Source: Mediannikoviicoccus sp037890055 (GTDB lineage: Bacteria > Bacillota > Clostridia > Tissierellales > Peptoniphilaceae). Taken from it: a DNA stretch of 19,423 nt. The stretch lies in the NCBI GenBank assembly GCA_037890055.1, contig JBBKBD010000024.1; one strand, written 5' to 3'. The notes beneath the pieces were generated by a model, which was not told the DNA's origin, searched no databases, and worked only from the letters and a program-made list of their open reading frames with translations. The position numbers and the translations under genes are program-made. Shown piece after piece: positions 1 to 8,575 of this stretch (its first letter is position 1; each line of letters starts with the position of its first letter).

Positions 1-100
1 GGGTGCAAAATCTCAGGGCATTAAGCAGCTTATGGCGGGAGGCGGTATCGTCTTAATCGGATTAAAGCTGATTCCGCTTCTTGCAAATGTACTCAAGTAA
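1..100 (+). CDS. Maff2-like small integral membrane protein (C-terminal fragment)
   Basis: Only the last 32 codons are present (first full codon at base 2, TAA at 98-100). The fragment reads GAKSQGIKQLMAGGG, then a hydrophobic helix, then PLLANVLK. From memory this matches the C-terminus of Maff2-family proteins, tiny two-helix membrane proteins encoded just upstream of the VirB6-like gene in Tn1549/CTn4-type conjugative elements, where they occupy the position of a VirB2/TrbC pilin-like subunit. The next gene begins 20 bases later behind an AAGGAG site, so it belongs to the same operon. The family call rests on a short fragment plus synteny. The pilin-like role is inference. Confidence 0.7.
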   Translation, partial: GAKSQGIKQLMAGGGIVLIGLKLIPLLANVLK

Positions 101-119
101 GAAGAAAAGGAGAAATTAA

Positions 120-983
120 ATGTTTGGGATATTCGACAAGATAGAGGAGTTTTTCAAAGATCTTCTACTGGGCGGTATCCAAGCAAACTTAGAGTCCATG
201 TTTCTTGACATCAACGATAAAGTTGGTGCGATTGCAACGGATGTGGGAAAGACACCAATGGGGTGGAACGGACAGGTTTTCAGTTTTATTAAAAGCATTA
301 ACGATTCCGTCATTATCCCCATAGCAGGTCTAATTATAACGGCAGTCCTTTGTATCGAGCTTATTAATATGGTTATGCAAAAGAACAATATGCACGATAC
401 AGATACCTTTGAATTTTTCAAGTACATCATAAAGATGTGGATTGCCGTATGGTTAGTGTCCCATGCTTTTCAGTTTTCTATGGCAGTCTTTGATGTGGCA
501 CAGCACATGGTAAATAAAGCGGCAGGGGTAATTAACACCTCTGCCGTTATCTCCGGAGATCAGATTGTAACGATGGTAGAAGGCTTAAAAGATAAAGGTC
601 TTGGAGAGCTTGTCATGATACTCTTTGAAACCTCGCTCATAAAGGTGGCAATACAGGTCATTTCCATTGTGATTATGCTTGTGGTATACGGCAGAATGTT
701 TGAGATATATGTTTACTCATCCGTTTCAGCCATTCCTTTTGCCACAATGGGAAACAAAGAGTGGGGACAAATCGGAACTAACTATATCAAAGGCTTATTT
801 GCCATAGGATTACAAGGACTCTTTTTAATGGTTTGTCTTGGAATATACGCAGTATTAGTTAAGACAATACAGATAACAGATATACACACAAGTACCTTTA
901 CGATACTTGGATATGCGGTTTTGCTGGGGTTAATGATGCTAAAGAGCGGAACACTGGCCAAAAGCGTATTAAATGCACACTAA
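120..983 (+). CDS. VirB6/TrbL-like conjugal transfer membrane protein (CD1112 family)
   Basis: This 287-residue polytopic protein probably forms the inner-membrane channel part of the type IV secretion apparatus. Hydrophobic segments lie at about residues 64-86, 102-127, 164-193, 222-247 and 258-274, preceded by a mainly soluble, amphipathic N-terminus (MFGIFDKIEEFFKDLL). Size, the central YGRMFEIYVYSSVSAIPFAT stretch and position between a Maff2-like gene and the PrgI/VirB4 pair match the CD1112-type VirB6/TrbL proteins of C. difficile-like elements. The ATG follows an AAGGAG site. The next gene starts 14 bases after the stop, so the two are co-transcribed. Assignment to the broad VirB6/TrbL group is solid; the exact channel topology is inferred from hydrophobicity only. 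Confidence 0.88.
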   Translation: MFGIFDKIEEFFKDLLLGGIQANLESMFLDINDKVGAIATDVGKTPMGWNGQVFSFIKSINDSVIIPIAGLIITAVLCIELINMVMQKNNMHDTDTFEFFKYIIKMWIAVWLVSHAFQFSMAVFDVAQHMVNKAAGVINTSAVISGDQIVTMVEGLKDKGLGELVMILFETSLIKVAIQVISIVIMLVVYGRMFEIYVYSSVSAIPFATMGNKEWGQIGTNYIKGLFAIGLQGLFLMVCLGIYAVLVKTIQITDIHTSTFTILGYAVLLGLMMLKSGTLAKSVLNAH

Positions 984-997
984 AAGAAAGGAAATAT

Positions 998-1264
998 ATG
1001 ATGAACAAAAGAAAAACAGTATTGATAGCAGTAGCAGTTGGAACAGGTATTTTGGCAGTGATGGATAGAATCAGGCTTCACAGCAAAGTGAATGACTTGG
1101 AAGAAAGAACAAAGGACATCGGTCGCTGCCACAATGATTTTTGTCTAATGCAGGAAAGATATAACAGAAGTACAAATGAACAGATAGAAAGTATTCAGGA
1201 AGAAATCGGCTCCGTATATGAGCATATAGAGGAGCTTTCAAAGGGTAAAGAAGATGGGAGGTAA
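998..1264 (+). CDS. small membrane-anchored coiled-coil protein of the transfer operon
   Basis: I do not recognise a named family for this 88-residue protein. It has a basic N-terminus (MMNKRKT), one hydrophobic segment at about residues 8-22 (VLIAVAVGTGILAVM), then a charged helical region with heptad-like spacing (about 28-82) rich in E, K, I and L, including two cysteines at about 44 and 49 in a CHNDFC motif. This predicts a single-pass protein with a soluble coiled-coil tail that could form oligomers. Two consecutive ATGs (998 and 1001) follow an AGAAAGGA site; either could be used. It sits tightly between the VirB6-like and PrgI genes, and the GGGAGG site of the next gene lies in its own last codons, so it is part of the transfer operon. 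A structural role in the channel is only inferred from position. Confidence 0.75.
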   Translation: MMNKRKTVLIAVAVGTGILAVMDRIRLHSKVNDLEERTKDIGRCHNDFCLMQERYNRSTNEQIESIQEEIGSVYEHIEELSKGKEDGR

Positions 1265-1267
1265 GTT

Positions 1268-1657
1268 ATGGCGTATGTACCTATCCCAAAAGACTTAAAG
1301 AAGGTAAAAACAAAGGTTGCATTTAACCTTACAAAAAGACAACTGATAGGTTTTACGATTGCAGGACTGATTGGAATACCAATCTATTTATTTATGCGAA
1401 AGGTCGTTCCAAATGATATAGCAGTCATCTTTCTCATTGTGTCCACTCTCCCTATATTTTTTATCACTCTTTTTGAAAAGGACGGACTTAGCTTTGAGAA
1501 ATATTTTAAGTATATTTACCTTCACAAATTTTATCAGCCACAAAAAAGAGTGAGAAAGGAGGTTTACCTTGAAAGACAAAAGAAAGATTCAGCAGCTAAA
1601 GTTAGAACAAAACCAAAAGAAGTTAAGAAGTCAAAAACAGGACTTAAAGCAAAATAA
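1268..1657 (+). CDS. PrgI family conjugal transfer protein
   Basis: This 129-residue protein matches the PrgI family, small inner-membrane proteins always encoded directly before the VirB4 ATPase in Gram-positive conjugation systems and thought to act like VirB3, tethering or recruiting VirB4. The family start MAYVPIPKDLKKVK is present, then two transmembrane helices at about residues 26-44 and 50-68, the FEKDGLSFEKYFKY segment, and a strongly basic cytoplasmic tail (about 95-129). GGGAGG in the end of the preceding gene serves as ribosome-binding site. The last 89 bases overlap the VirB4 gene in another frame, longer than the usual few-base operon overlap, which suggests translational coupling. 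Family call is confident; the VirB3-like role comes from knowledge of the family. Confidence 0.9.
   Translation: MAYVPIPKDLKKVKTKVAFNLTKRQLIGFTIAGLIGIPIYLFMRKVVPNDIAVIFLIVSTLPIFFITLFEKDGLSFEKYFKYIYLHKFYQPQKRVRKEVYLERQKKDSAAKVRTKPKEVKKSKTGLKAK
1555..1562 (+). promoter_or_regulatory. ribosome-binding site deciding the TTG start of the VirB4 gene
   Basis: AAAGGAGG lies six bases before a TTG at 1569 and sits inside the PrgI coding sequence. No in-frame ATG close to this point would give a full-length VirB4 N-terminus, so TTG is the best-supported start. Confidence 0.75.
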
Positions 1658-3998
1658 GGGAAAGTCTAAAAAAGACAGGGGCGGATTACTTGACCTTATC
1701 TTTAGGAAAGAACCGAAAAGATACACTGTTGAAGATACCATTCCCTATCTTAGACTCTTAAAAAGCGGGATATGTCAGATTGATGAAAAGCATTTTAATA
1801 AGAGTATCGTCTTTGAGGATATAAACTATCAGCTTGCTTTAGAAGAAGATAGGGATTTGATTTTTAATCAGTTTGCAAATTTTCTTAATTCCTTTGATCC
1901 AAGTGTCAGCATAGAGTTTTCATATATTAATCAGCTTGGCAGAAATGAAGAAATGAAATCGGCAATTCAAATACCGGATAAAAAGGACGGGTTTGACGAT
2001 ATTCGCCTTGAGTTTAGAGAAATGCTGAAAAGTCAGATTGTAAAGGGAAATAACGGACTGAAAAAATCAAAGTATGTAACCTTTACAGTGGAAGCGGATA
2101 ATTTAGAGCAGGCAACATCAAAACTGGAAAGACTGGAGATAGATATATTATCGAGTCTTAAAAGTATGGGAGTAAGAGCAGAAAGCCTGAACGGAGAGGA
2201 AAGGCTGAAGATACTTCATGATGTTTTAAATCCGAATAAGACCTTTGAATTTTCATATAAGGACTTAAAGAAGAAAGAAAGCACAAAGACATACATTGCT
2301 CCTGATGAATTTAACTTTACACCGTCAAGGTATTTTAAGTTTGGAAAATTTATCGGAGCAGCAAGTCATTTTCAAATCCTTGCAAGTGAGCTTTCAGACC
2401 GTATGCTTGCAGAGTTTTTGGATATAGACGATAACATCAATATCTCTTTTCATATCAAGGCAATCGAACAATCGGAAGCCATCAAGATGGTTAAAAGAAA
2501 AAATACCGATATTGACAAGATGAAGATTGAGGAAAACAAAAAGGCTGTAAGGTCGGGATATGATATGGACATTCTTCCAAGTGATTTAATTACCTATGGA
2601 GAAGATGTAAAAAGTCTTTTAAAAGACCTTCAGACAAGAGATGAAAGAATGTTTGTTGTAACCATTATCTTTATGAACTTTGCAAGGACAATCCAAAAGC
2701 TGGACAATACCATTTCTCAAATCAGCTCTATTGCCAATAAGCATAATTGCAAGTTAAAAAGGCTTGACCATTCCCAAGAGCAGGGCTTAATCAGTGTACT
2801 TCCTCTTGGGGTAAATAAGATTGAAATTGACAGAGGACTAACCTCATCATCTACGGCAGTATTTATGCCTTTTACCACAGAGGAGCTTTTCATAAATTCG
2901 GCGAACAGTTTGTATTATGGACTAAATGCCCTAAGTCATAACCTGATTATGGCAGATAGAAAGAAACTGAAAAACCCAAACGGTCTAATTCTCGGAACTC
3001 CGGGAAGTGGTAAGTCCTTTAGTGCAAAAAGAGAAATGGCAAATGCCATTCTTACAACGGATGATGATGTGATTATCTGCGATCCGGAAGGCGAGTACGG
3101 AAACCTTGTGCGTCAGTTTAAAGGAGAAGTCATAAAGGTTAGCAGTAAGTCAAAAGACTATCTAAATCCTTTAGATATAAATATGAACTATGGCGATGGG
3201 GATGCACCACTGAAAGATAAAGCAAACTTCATTATGTCGATGCTTGAATTAGTAGTTGGTGGTAGTGGTCTTACAGCAGAAGAAAAATCGGTTATAGATA
3301 GATGCCTACCTAAGATTTATGAAAAGTATTTTGAAAATCCAAAGCCTTGTAATATGCCCATTCTTCAAAACCTATATGATATGTTAAAAAATCAGGAAGA
3401 AAAAGTCGGAAAAAAACTGGCAACGGAAATGGAGATTTATGTAACAGGTTCTCTTAATGTATTTAACCATCAGTCCAATGTGGACTTAAATAAGCAGCTA
3501 CTTTGTTTTGACATTAAGGAGTTAGGCTCGCAGCTTAAAAAAATTGGAATGCTCGTTATTCAGGATCAGGTATGGAATAAGGTATCGCAAAACAGAGGGA
3601 ATAAGGCTACAAGGTACTATATCGACGAGTTTCATTTATTGTTAAAAGATGAGCAGACAGCTTCCTATTCCGTAGAAATTTGGAAAAGATTTCGTAAGTG
3701 GGGAGGAATCCCGACAGGTATTACACAAAATGTCAAAGACCTACTGATGAGTAAGGAAATTGAAAATATCTTTGATAATACGGACTTTGTGCTAATGCTT
3801 AATCAGGCTTCAGGCGATAGAGAAATTTTAGCAAGGAAACTTAAAATCTCACAGCCACAGCTAAAATATGTAACCAATTCCAATGCAGGAGAAGGACTTT
3901 TGTTCTTTGGAAATACCATTGTTCCTTTCCTTGATAAGTTCCCGAAAGACACAATCCTTTATCAGAAGATGACAACCAAGCCTGAAGAAGTGAGGTAG
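1569..3998 (+). CDS. VirB4-like conjugal transfer ATPase (CD1110 family)
   Basis: This 809-residue ATPase is expected to dock at the cytoplasmic face of the conjugation channel and energise assembly and DNA transport. Walker A is GTPGSGKS at residues 476-483; Walker B is YYIDEFHLLL at 683-692, followed by the VirB4-type GGIPTGITQNVKDLL region and the QASGDREIL segment. The N-terminal half (about 50-400) is the usual VirB4 N-terminal domain without nucleotide motifs. The first 40 residues are lysine/glutamine rich and are encoded in the overlap with the PrgI gene. Translation starts at TTG 1569 behind AAAGGAGG. The stop is four bases before the next ATG. Length and motif set fit a complete, functional protein. 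Confidence 0.95.
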   Translation: MKDKRKIQQLKLEQNQKKLRSQKQDLKQNKGKSKKDRGGLLDLIFRKEPKRYTVEDTIPYLRLLKSGICQIDEKHFNKSIVFEDINYQLALEEDRDLIFNQFANFLNSFDPSVSIEFSYINQLGRNEEMKSAIQIPDKKDGFDDIRLEFREMLKSQIVKGNNGLKKSKYVTFTVEADNLEQATSKLERLEIDILSSLKSMGVRAESLNGEERLKILHDVLNPNKTFEFSYKDLKKKESTKTYIAPDEFNFTPSRYFKFGKFIGAASHFQILASELSDRMLAEFLDIDDNINISFHIKAIEQSEAIKMVKRKNTDIDKMKIEENKKAVRSGYDMDILPSDLITYGEDVKSLLKDLQTRDERMFVVTIIFMNFARTIQKLDNTISQISSIANKHNCKLKRLDHSQEQGLISVLPLGVNKIEIDRGLTSSSTAVFMPFTTEELFINSANSLYYGLNALSHNLIMADRKKLKNPNGLILGTPGSGKSFSAKREMANAILTTDDDVIICDPEGEYGNLVRQFKGEVIKVSSKSKDYLNPLDINMNYGDGDAPLKDKANFIMSMLELVVGGSGLTAEEKSVIDRCLPKIYEKYFENPKPCNMPILQNLYDMLKNQEEKVGKKLATEMEIYVTGSLNVFNHQSNVDLNKQLLCFDIKELGSQLKKIGMLVIQDQVWNKVSQNRGNKATRYYIDEFHLLLKDEQTASYSVEIWKRFRKWGGIPTGITQNVKDLLMSKEIENIFDNTDFVLMLNQASGDREILARKLKISQPQLKYVTNSNAGEGLLFFGNTIVPFLDKFPKDTILYQKMTTKPEEVR

Positions 3999-4002
3999 GC
4001 TT

Positions 4003-6162
4003 ATGGGAAAGAAACTGAAAAAGGACTTTAAGGAAAGGCAAAGGGCAAGGATTGAAAAGGAAAGGCTGCAAAGTAATGGCAGTATAGAGCCTGAAGAAAG
4101 TAAGTTAAAGCATAATGATGATTACAGAGGAAAAATTGTCCATGATAAAGACCGATTTCAAGATAAGGTGCATGAGAAAACAATCAAAATGACCTCTGAC
4201 ATTGAACTGATTAGAGGTACTTCCAAAAGAAATGCAAAGTATAGAGCTTCGGATAAGGACAGCGTAGCTTCTGTAACTGAAACAGGAGGTGTAAGTCAAA
4301 AAGAAATCGGAAAAGCAGATTATGATACTGAGGTTAAAGATGGAAAAATCTATGATCCTTTAGGAAAAGACCTCGACAATGACGGGATTATAGACAGATA
4401 TGACAATGACTTTAGGGATAGCGACTATTTTGAGTCAACCTATGATGTAGAGGACAACCTTCATCGTAAAGCAGAAGATACAAAAGGCTTTTCAAAAAGC
4501 CAAAAGGCTCAAAAGAAAAAATATAAGAAAAAAAACTATTCCGATAAGCTCTATACCAGAAAAAAGGACAAAGAAGCCAAAGAGGAAAAGGCGGACAGTA
4601 AAAAAAGCGGAAAAGAAGCCATTCTTGGTAGAGAAAAGAAAAACAGGATTTCTAAAGAACAGGAAAGAACTTTTAGGGATAAGGCTTCTAAAGTGTCCGC
4701 TTTATCAGGACTTGCCAAAGGAAGTGAAACCGTAAGAGATTATTTATCTCATGGAAGTGATGAAAATCAAGGGGTAGAGGCAGGAGAAAAAACAGCCGAC
4801 ACAAGCTCAAAACTCATTCATGGCATTAAGAACTATTCAGATAAGAAAAGAGCAAAAAAAGGATATGACCTTACGAATAAGGACTATAAAATCAGAAAGC
4901 GAAAATCCAAACTTGAATTTCGAGATGCCAAAGAGGAGCTAAAAAAGACACAGGAGTATCAAAAAGCAAATAACTTTAAGCGATTTCAAAAGCGAAAGCA
5001 GATGAAAGATTCCATTAAAAGGCAGAATAAGTCAAGGCTTAGAGATCGCATTAAGGAAGGGCTTATAGGAAGTCTTAAAAGTTCAAAGGAAGTTATATTA
5101 AGAAAAGCGAAGGGACTTATGATTATTTTCATAGGTCTTATTATTTTGGGAACTTTCTTTATCAACTTTGCAGGAACGGGAATGACAGGCTTTATGAACT
5201 CCACAAGTTCTGTTCTTACAACAAGCTATTTGTCAAAGCCAAATGTCCTAAATGAAATCAATCAGAACTTTTCCGCTATGGAAAGTGAGCTTCAAAACGA
5301 GGTTGATCATGTCAAAGAGAATTATCCCGGATATGACGAGTACATCCTAAATAACACAGAGTACATCGGTCATAATGTCCATGAGCTTTTATCCTACATT
5401 ACATCAAGGTGCGGAGAAGTAAAGAATGTATCGGAAGTAAGCTCCGTATTAAATGAGCTTTTTAAGTCCATGTATGACCTTGAGTATAAGGAAAAAGTAG
5501 AAATCAGATACAGGACAGTTACAGAAACCTATACCGATGAAGATGGAAATGAATATACCGAAAGCCATGAAGAACCTTACGAGTACAAGAAACTCATTGT
5601 AACCCTTCATAAAAGGGAAATGGACAGTATCATCAGAGAAGTCTTTGCGAACTATCCTGATAATCTGAAACACTATGAAGCCTTATTCCTTGCTCAAGGC
5701 AATATGGGAGAAGCCTTTGGCAATAGCGATCTGATTGCTTCAAATGGAGGTATTGGAGGTGGAAAAGAGTATGAGGCTTCTACGGAAGTTCAAAAGAAGA
5801 TTGTAAATGCTGCATACATTACGCCATCTCCGGGTGCAGGCTGGTGTGCTATGTGGGTATCGCAGGTCTATCAAAATGCAGGACTTGGATATATCGGAGG
5901 AAATGCCTGTGATATGTACCGAAACTACACCTTTACATCAGATAAATCAAAACTCAAGGTAGGAATGCTTGTTGCAGTTGAAAGCAGTAGTAGCGGAAGT
6001 ACAGCAGGACTTACCTATGGTCATGTAGGAATTTATATAGGCGATGGCAAAGTTATGGATAATATTGGACGAATAAGAGTAACCACTATAGACAATTGGA
6101 TTGCGTCTTTCTGCAAACATCATCCCGTAGGATTTGGATTTCCACCAAACGTAACGAAATAG
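4003..6162 (+). CDS. membrane-anchored NlpC/P60- or CHAP-like cell-wall hydrolase (CD1108 family mobile element protein)
   Basis: This 719-residue protein is the likely VirB1-like peptidoglycan hydrolase that opens the wall for the mating channel. Residues 1-370 are very rich in K, R, D and E. Inside them lies a calcium-loop-like motif DLDNDGIIDRYDND at 123-136. One transmembrane helix spans about 373-392, placing the C-terminal half outside the cell. The catalytic domain is at about 575-719: Cys615 in GWCAMWVSQVY, His674 in YGHVGIYIGDG, and Asp686/Asn687 as candidates for the third residue, the Cys-His layout of NlpC/P60 and CHAP peptidases. I see no second, lysozyme-like domain as found in Tn916 Orf14. 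The region at about 395-560 is an unassigned linker or adaptor. It starts behind a weak GTGAGG site and is coupled to the VirB4 gene. Confidence 0.88.
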   Translation: MGKKLKKDFKERQRARIEKERLQSNGSIEPEESKLKHNDDYRGKIVHDKDRFQDKVHEKTIKMTSDIELIRGTSKRNAKYRASDKDSVASVTETGGVSQKEIGKADYDTEVKDGKIYDPLGKDLDNDGIIDRYDNDFRDSDYFESTYDVEDNLHRKAEDTKGFSKSQKAQKKKYKKKNYSDKLYTRKKDKEAKEEKADSKKSGKEAILGREKKNRISKEQERTFRDKASKVSALSGLAKGSETVRDYLSHGSDENQGVEAGEKTADTSSKLIHGIKNYSDKKRAKKGYDLTNKDYKIRKRKSKLEFRDAKEELKKTQEYQKANNFKRFQKRKQMKDSIKRQNKSRLRDRIKEGLIGSLKSSKEVILRKAKGLMIIFIGLIILGTFFINFAGTGMTGFMNSTSSVLTTSYLSKPNVLNEINQNFSAMESELQNEVDHVKENYPGYDEYILNNTEYIGHNVHELLSYITSRCGEVKNVSEVSSVLNELFKSMYDLEYKEKVEIRYRTVTETYTDEDGNEYTESHEEPYEYKKLIVTLHKREMDSIIREVFANYPDNLKHYEALFLAQGNMGEAFGNSDLIASNGGIGGGKEYEASTEVQKKIVNAAYITPSPGAGWCAMWVSQVYQNAGLGYIGGNACDMYRNYTFTSDKSKLKVGMLVAVESSSSGSTAGLTYGHVGIYIGDGKVMDNIGRIRVTTIDNWIASFCKHHPVGFGFPPNVTK

Positions 6163-6173
6163 GAGGTAACAAT

Positions 6174-6410
6174 GTGAAACGAGAATTAACGTTAGTGAAA
6201 AATAAAATAAAAAAGTTGAAGGATAAAAAGGCTCTGATTGATGAAGAATTGGAGCCTTTGTTCATTCGTGAAGAAGAACTTGAAAACGAAGAAATTATTG
6301 CCATTTTCAGAAAGAATAACATTACAATTTCTGATCTGATGGCAAAGGTAAACAGAGAAAAAGCAGAAGTGAAAAAGGAGAAAACAAATGAAAACCAGTT
6401 TGAAAAATAA
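6174..6410 (+). CDS. DUF4315 family protein
   Basis: This is a 78-residue, highly charged, all-helical small protein. The best start is GTG at 6174, seven bases after AGGAGG (6161-6166); an ATG two bases earlier is out of frame and hits TGA at once, and starting further upstream would overlap the hydrolase gene. Residues 1-45 form a coiled coil (KNKIKKLKDKKALIDEELEP), followed by EEIIAIFRKNNITISDLMAKV, which matches the DUF4315 signature of a helix pair with an N/D-I/V-T...L motif. Proteins of this family are encoded between the CD1108- and CD1107-type genes in related elements. The function is unknown. The last 23 bases overlap the next gene, whose AAAGGAG site lies in this coding region. 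Confidence 0.82.
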   Translation: MKRELTLVKNKIKKLKDKKALIDEELEPLFIREEELENEEIIAIFRKNNITISDLMAKVNREKAEVKKEKTNENQFEK

Positions 6411-8574
6411 AAGAATTACAGCCATTGTTGTAGCTTTTGCCCTCTTAATGGGTGGAGTTTTAGGGGTGTTAAAAGTTGGTGCAAAGACAGTATTTGCGTC
6501 AAATGAACCGCCTGAAAAGTATGAAACATATTATGAACTGAAATTTGAGGATCATACTTCAGATGACACCTTTAGAGGATTTTATTATTTCGGAAAAGAA
6601 AATAAAGAAGGTCAGCCATTGAACTTTAAGTTTTCCTTATCAAAATCCTTTGAAGAAAAGGGCGGTGTAGTTGTCGATAAGTATAATGAAACCTTTACCA
6701 ATGAGAACATGGACAAGGAAAATGAGTTAGATGATCTAAGATATATGACAAAGAAAACTTATCCTTATTATCGAATTCATAATGTAGGGACAGGTGCTTT
6801 TACAAGTATCGTTTCTCCAAGAGATAAAGATAATTACTATATTGGAGATATTACAGAAAATGCAGAAGAACGAACTGTAAAAGGAAAGAAAGCAAATGTC
6901 ATTGTCTATACCTGCCCTGTTCTACAGTTAAATAGAAATATTGAGAAAGTAACAGTTGACTATGAGGGAGAGCTTAAAGAGGAAACAAAGAACGCTATTA
7001 TTGGCAGAGTAAAAGAAGCAAATCCCAATATCAACAATGTAAAAGAAATCAAGATTGTTAAAGACAAGCTGATTATTGAAACATGGAATAGATTTCATAC
7101 CGGTGTACCATACCTTGAATTACCTTTAGAGAATTTATATAAGAGGGTAGCGAATGCGTCAGCTCAAACAGACAATAAGGATACAAAGGATCAGGAAAGT
7201 CAGACAAAAAGTGAAGTAAAGGTCAAATATCAATATCAGGATGGAAAGGTATATAAGGAGTATTCAGCTTATTTTGATAAAAATCAGGTGATTGACGCTT
7301 CTGATCTTGAAATGCTTCCGGATAATATGAGCTTTAATGACGCTTTTGTAAACTATACAGTAAAAGGAGATGGAAGCGATAGTATTATCCGAATTGTAAA
7401 GAAGTTAGAAAGTAATGCTCAGACGCAGACGGAAAAGCCAAAAACAGAAGATAAGGGAACTCAAACAGAGCTTAGCAAAGATGATATTTCCAAAATGGAA
7501 AAGGAATCTAAGGAACTTCAGGAAAAACTTGATAAGCTAAATCAGGAGATTAAGGACAAGGATAAATTAAGCGACAAGCAAAAGGAGAAAATCAAAGACC
7601 TTGAGGAAAAAATAGATAAGCTGAAGGAAAAACTTGAAAAGGGCAAAGACGATAAGGATTTATCGGCGGATATGAAAAAGGAGATTGAGAAGCTAACTGA
7701 GAAAATTAAGGAGCTTGAGAAAAAGACGAATGAGGTTGGCAAGGCTACAGTTACGCATAATCCTACTGTAACACCAATCAGCCCTATCTCCGGAATGAAA
7801 ACAGGAACAGGAAACTTTCCTCAAACATCTGTAAGTGATACGGGTAAAGGCTCATCATCACAGGATAATACAGGAAAGATTACAAAGGACACAAATATTG
7901 GTAAGAATAATGACAAAGAAAAAGAAGTTCGTTATCCCAATAAGCTGACACCGAAACAGCCCGCTAATAATGGTAGTCAGGATTCTTCATTAGATGGTTC
8001 AAGTAAGAATGTAAATACCAATAAAGGAGTTGCGTCAGCACCATCAAAGGCAAGAGGAACTGTTACGGAAAATAAGGATAATGCGAACAAGGATTATCCA
8101 ATACACCATAATGACAGTAAAGATAATAAAGAAACGGATATGTATTCAGCGGATGCAAGACAGTTTGTTACCTTTACTACTAAGAATGGCAAGACCTTTC
8201 ATTTAATCATCAATCACGATGAGGATAGCGAAAATGTCATGCTCCTAACAGAAGTATCCGAAGATGATCTTCTTAATATGGTTGAAAAGAAAGAAGCTCC
8301 AAAACAGGAAATTACAAAGGAAGAACCTGAAAAAGAAGAACCTAAGCCAGTAAAAAAAGAAGAAAGCAGCAATATGGGAACCTACTTAATTCTCATTCTT
8401 GTAGTAGCAGGAGCATTAGGTGCAGGATATTATTTCAAGGTCGTTAAGAAAAAAGAAGATAAGGAGCTTGAAGGCTTTGAGGAGGAAGATGATGATTTCT
8501 TTTCAGAGGCAGAAGAAAGTGAAAATGAAGTAGATGAAACAGAAACAGAAGATAAAGAAGATGAATTGGAATAA
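6388..8574 (+). CDS. CD1107/DUF4366 family surface protein with large adhesin-like ectodomain
   Basis: This 728-residue membrane-anchored extracellular protein starts with a signal peptide (about residues 1-38, KNKR then a hydrophobic core ending near VFASNE). Residues about 40-250 form a Tyr-rich, beta-like domain I do not recognise. Residues 255-366 carry repeated AQT/SQT/TQT segments (SQTKSE, AQTQTEKP, GTQTEL) around a small domain. A lysine/glutamate coiled coil spans about 370-449, then a Ser/Thr/Asn/Pro-rich stalk (450-580). Residues about 585-650 (FVTFTTKNGKTFHLIINHDED) are the DUF4366 core, followed by a transmembrane helix at about 665-685, a short basic stretch and an acidic cytoplasmic tail (EEEDDDFF and onward). 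From memory, typical DUF4366 proteins are far shorter, so the N-terminal 450 residues look like an added module. Anchoring is by a helix; there is no LPXTG. A role in mating contact or adhesion is inference. Confidence 0.85.
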   Translation: MKTSLKNKRITAIVVAFALLMGGVLGVLKVGAKTVFASNEPPEKYETYYELKFEDHTSDDTFRGFYYFGKENKEGQPLNFKFSLSKSFEEKGGVVVDKYNETFTNENMDKENELDDLRYMTKKTYPYYRIHNVGTGAFTSIVSPRDKDNYYIGDITENAEERTVKGKKANVIVYTCPVLQLNRNIEKVTVDYEGELKEETKNAIIGRVKEANPNINNVKEIKIVKDKLIIETWNRFHTGVPYLELPLENLYKRVANASAQTDNKDTKDQESQTKSEVKVKYQYQDGKVYKEYSAYFDKNQVIDASDLEMLPDNMSFNDAFVNYTVKGDGSDSIIRIVKKLESNAQTQTEKPKTEDKGTQTELSKDDISKMEKESKELQEKLDKLNQEIKDKDKLSDKQKEKIKDLEEKIDKLKEKLEKGKDDKDLSADMKKEIEKLTEKIKELEKKTNEVGKATVTHNPTVTPISPISGMKTGTGNFPQTSVSDTGKGSSSQDNTGKITKDTNIGKNNDKEKEVRYPNKLTPKQPANNGSQDSSLDGSSKNVNTNKGVASAPSKARGTVTENKDNANKDYPIHHNDSKDNKETDMYSADARQFVTFTTKNGKTFHLIINHDEDSENVMLLTEVSEDDLLNMVEKKEAPKQEITKEEPEKEEPKPVKKEESSNMGTYLILILVVAGALGAGYYFKVVKKKEDKELEGFEEEDDDFFSEAEESENEVDETETEDKEDELE

Positions 8575-8575
8575 A

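Noticed and set aside
2..10. Nine-base match GGTGCAAAA between the window start and 8602-8610
   Set aside because: One copy is in coding sequence and the other in a hairpin arm; a nine-base match is expected by chance in 19 kb and there is no longer repeat to suggest att sites.
3841..4071. Minus-strand open frame across the VirB4/hydrolase junction
   Set aside because: It is antisense to two well-supported genes, has no recognisable domain and no promoter evidence.
6096..6173. Longer N-terminus for the DUF4315 protein from ATG 6096
   Set aside because: It would overlap the hydrolase gene by 67 bases without a ribosome site; GTG 6174 has a perfect AGGAGG at seven bases and yields the family-typical length.
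7542..7742. Minus-strand open frame opposite the surface-protein coiled coil
   Set aside because: It is the complement of GAA/AAA/CTT-rich codons, giving a Ser/Phe/Leu-only product, with no convincing ribosome site.
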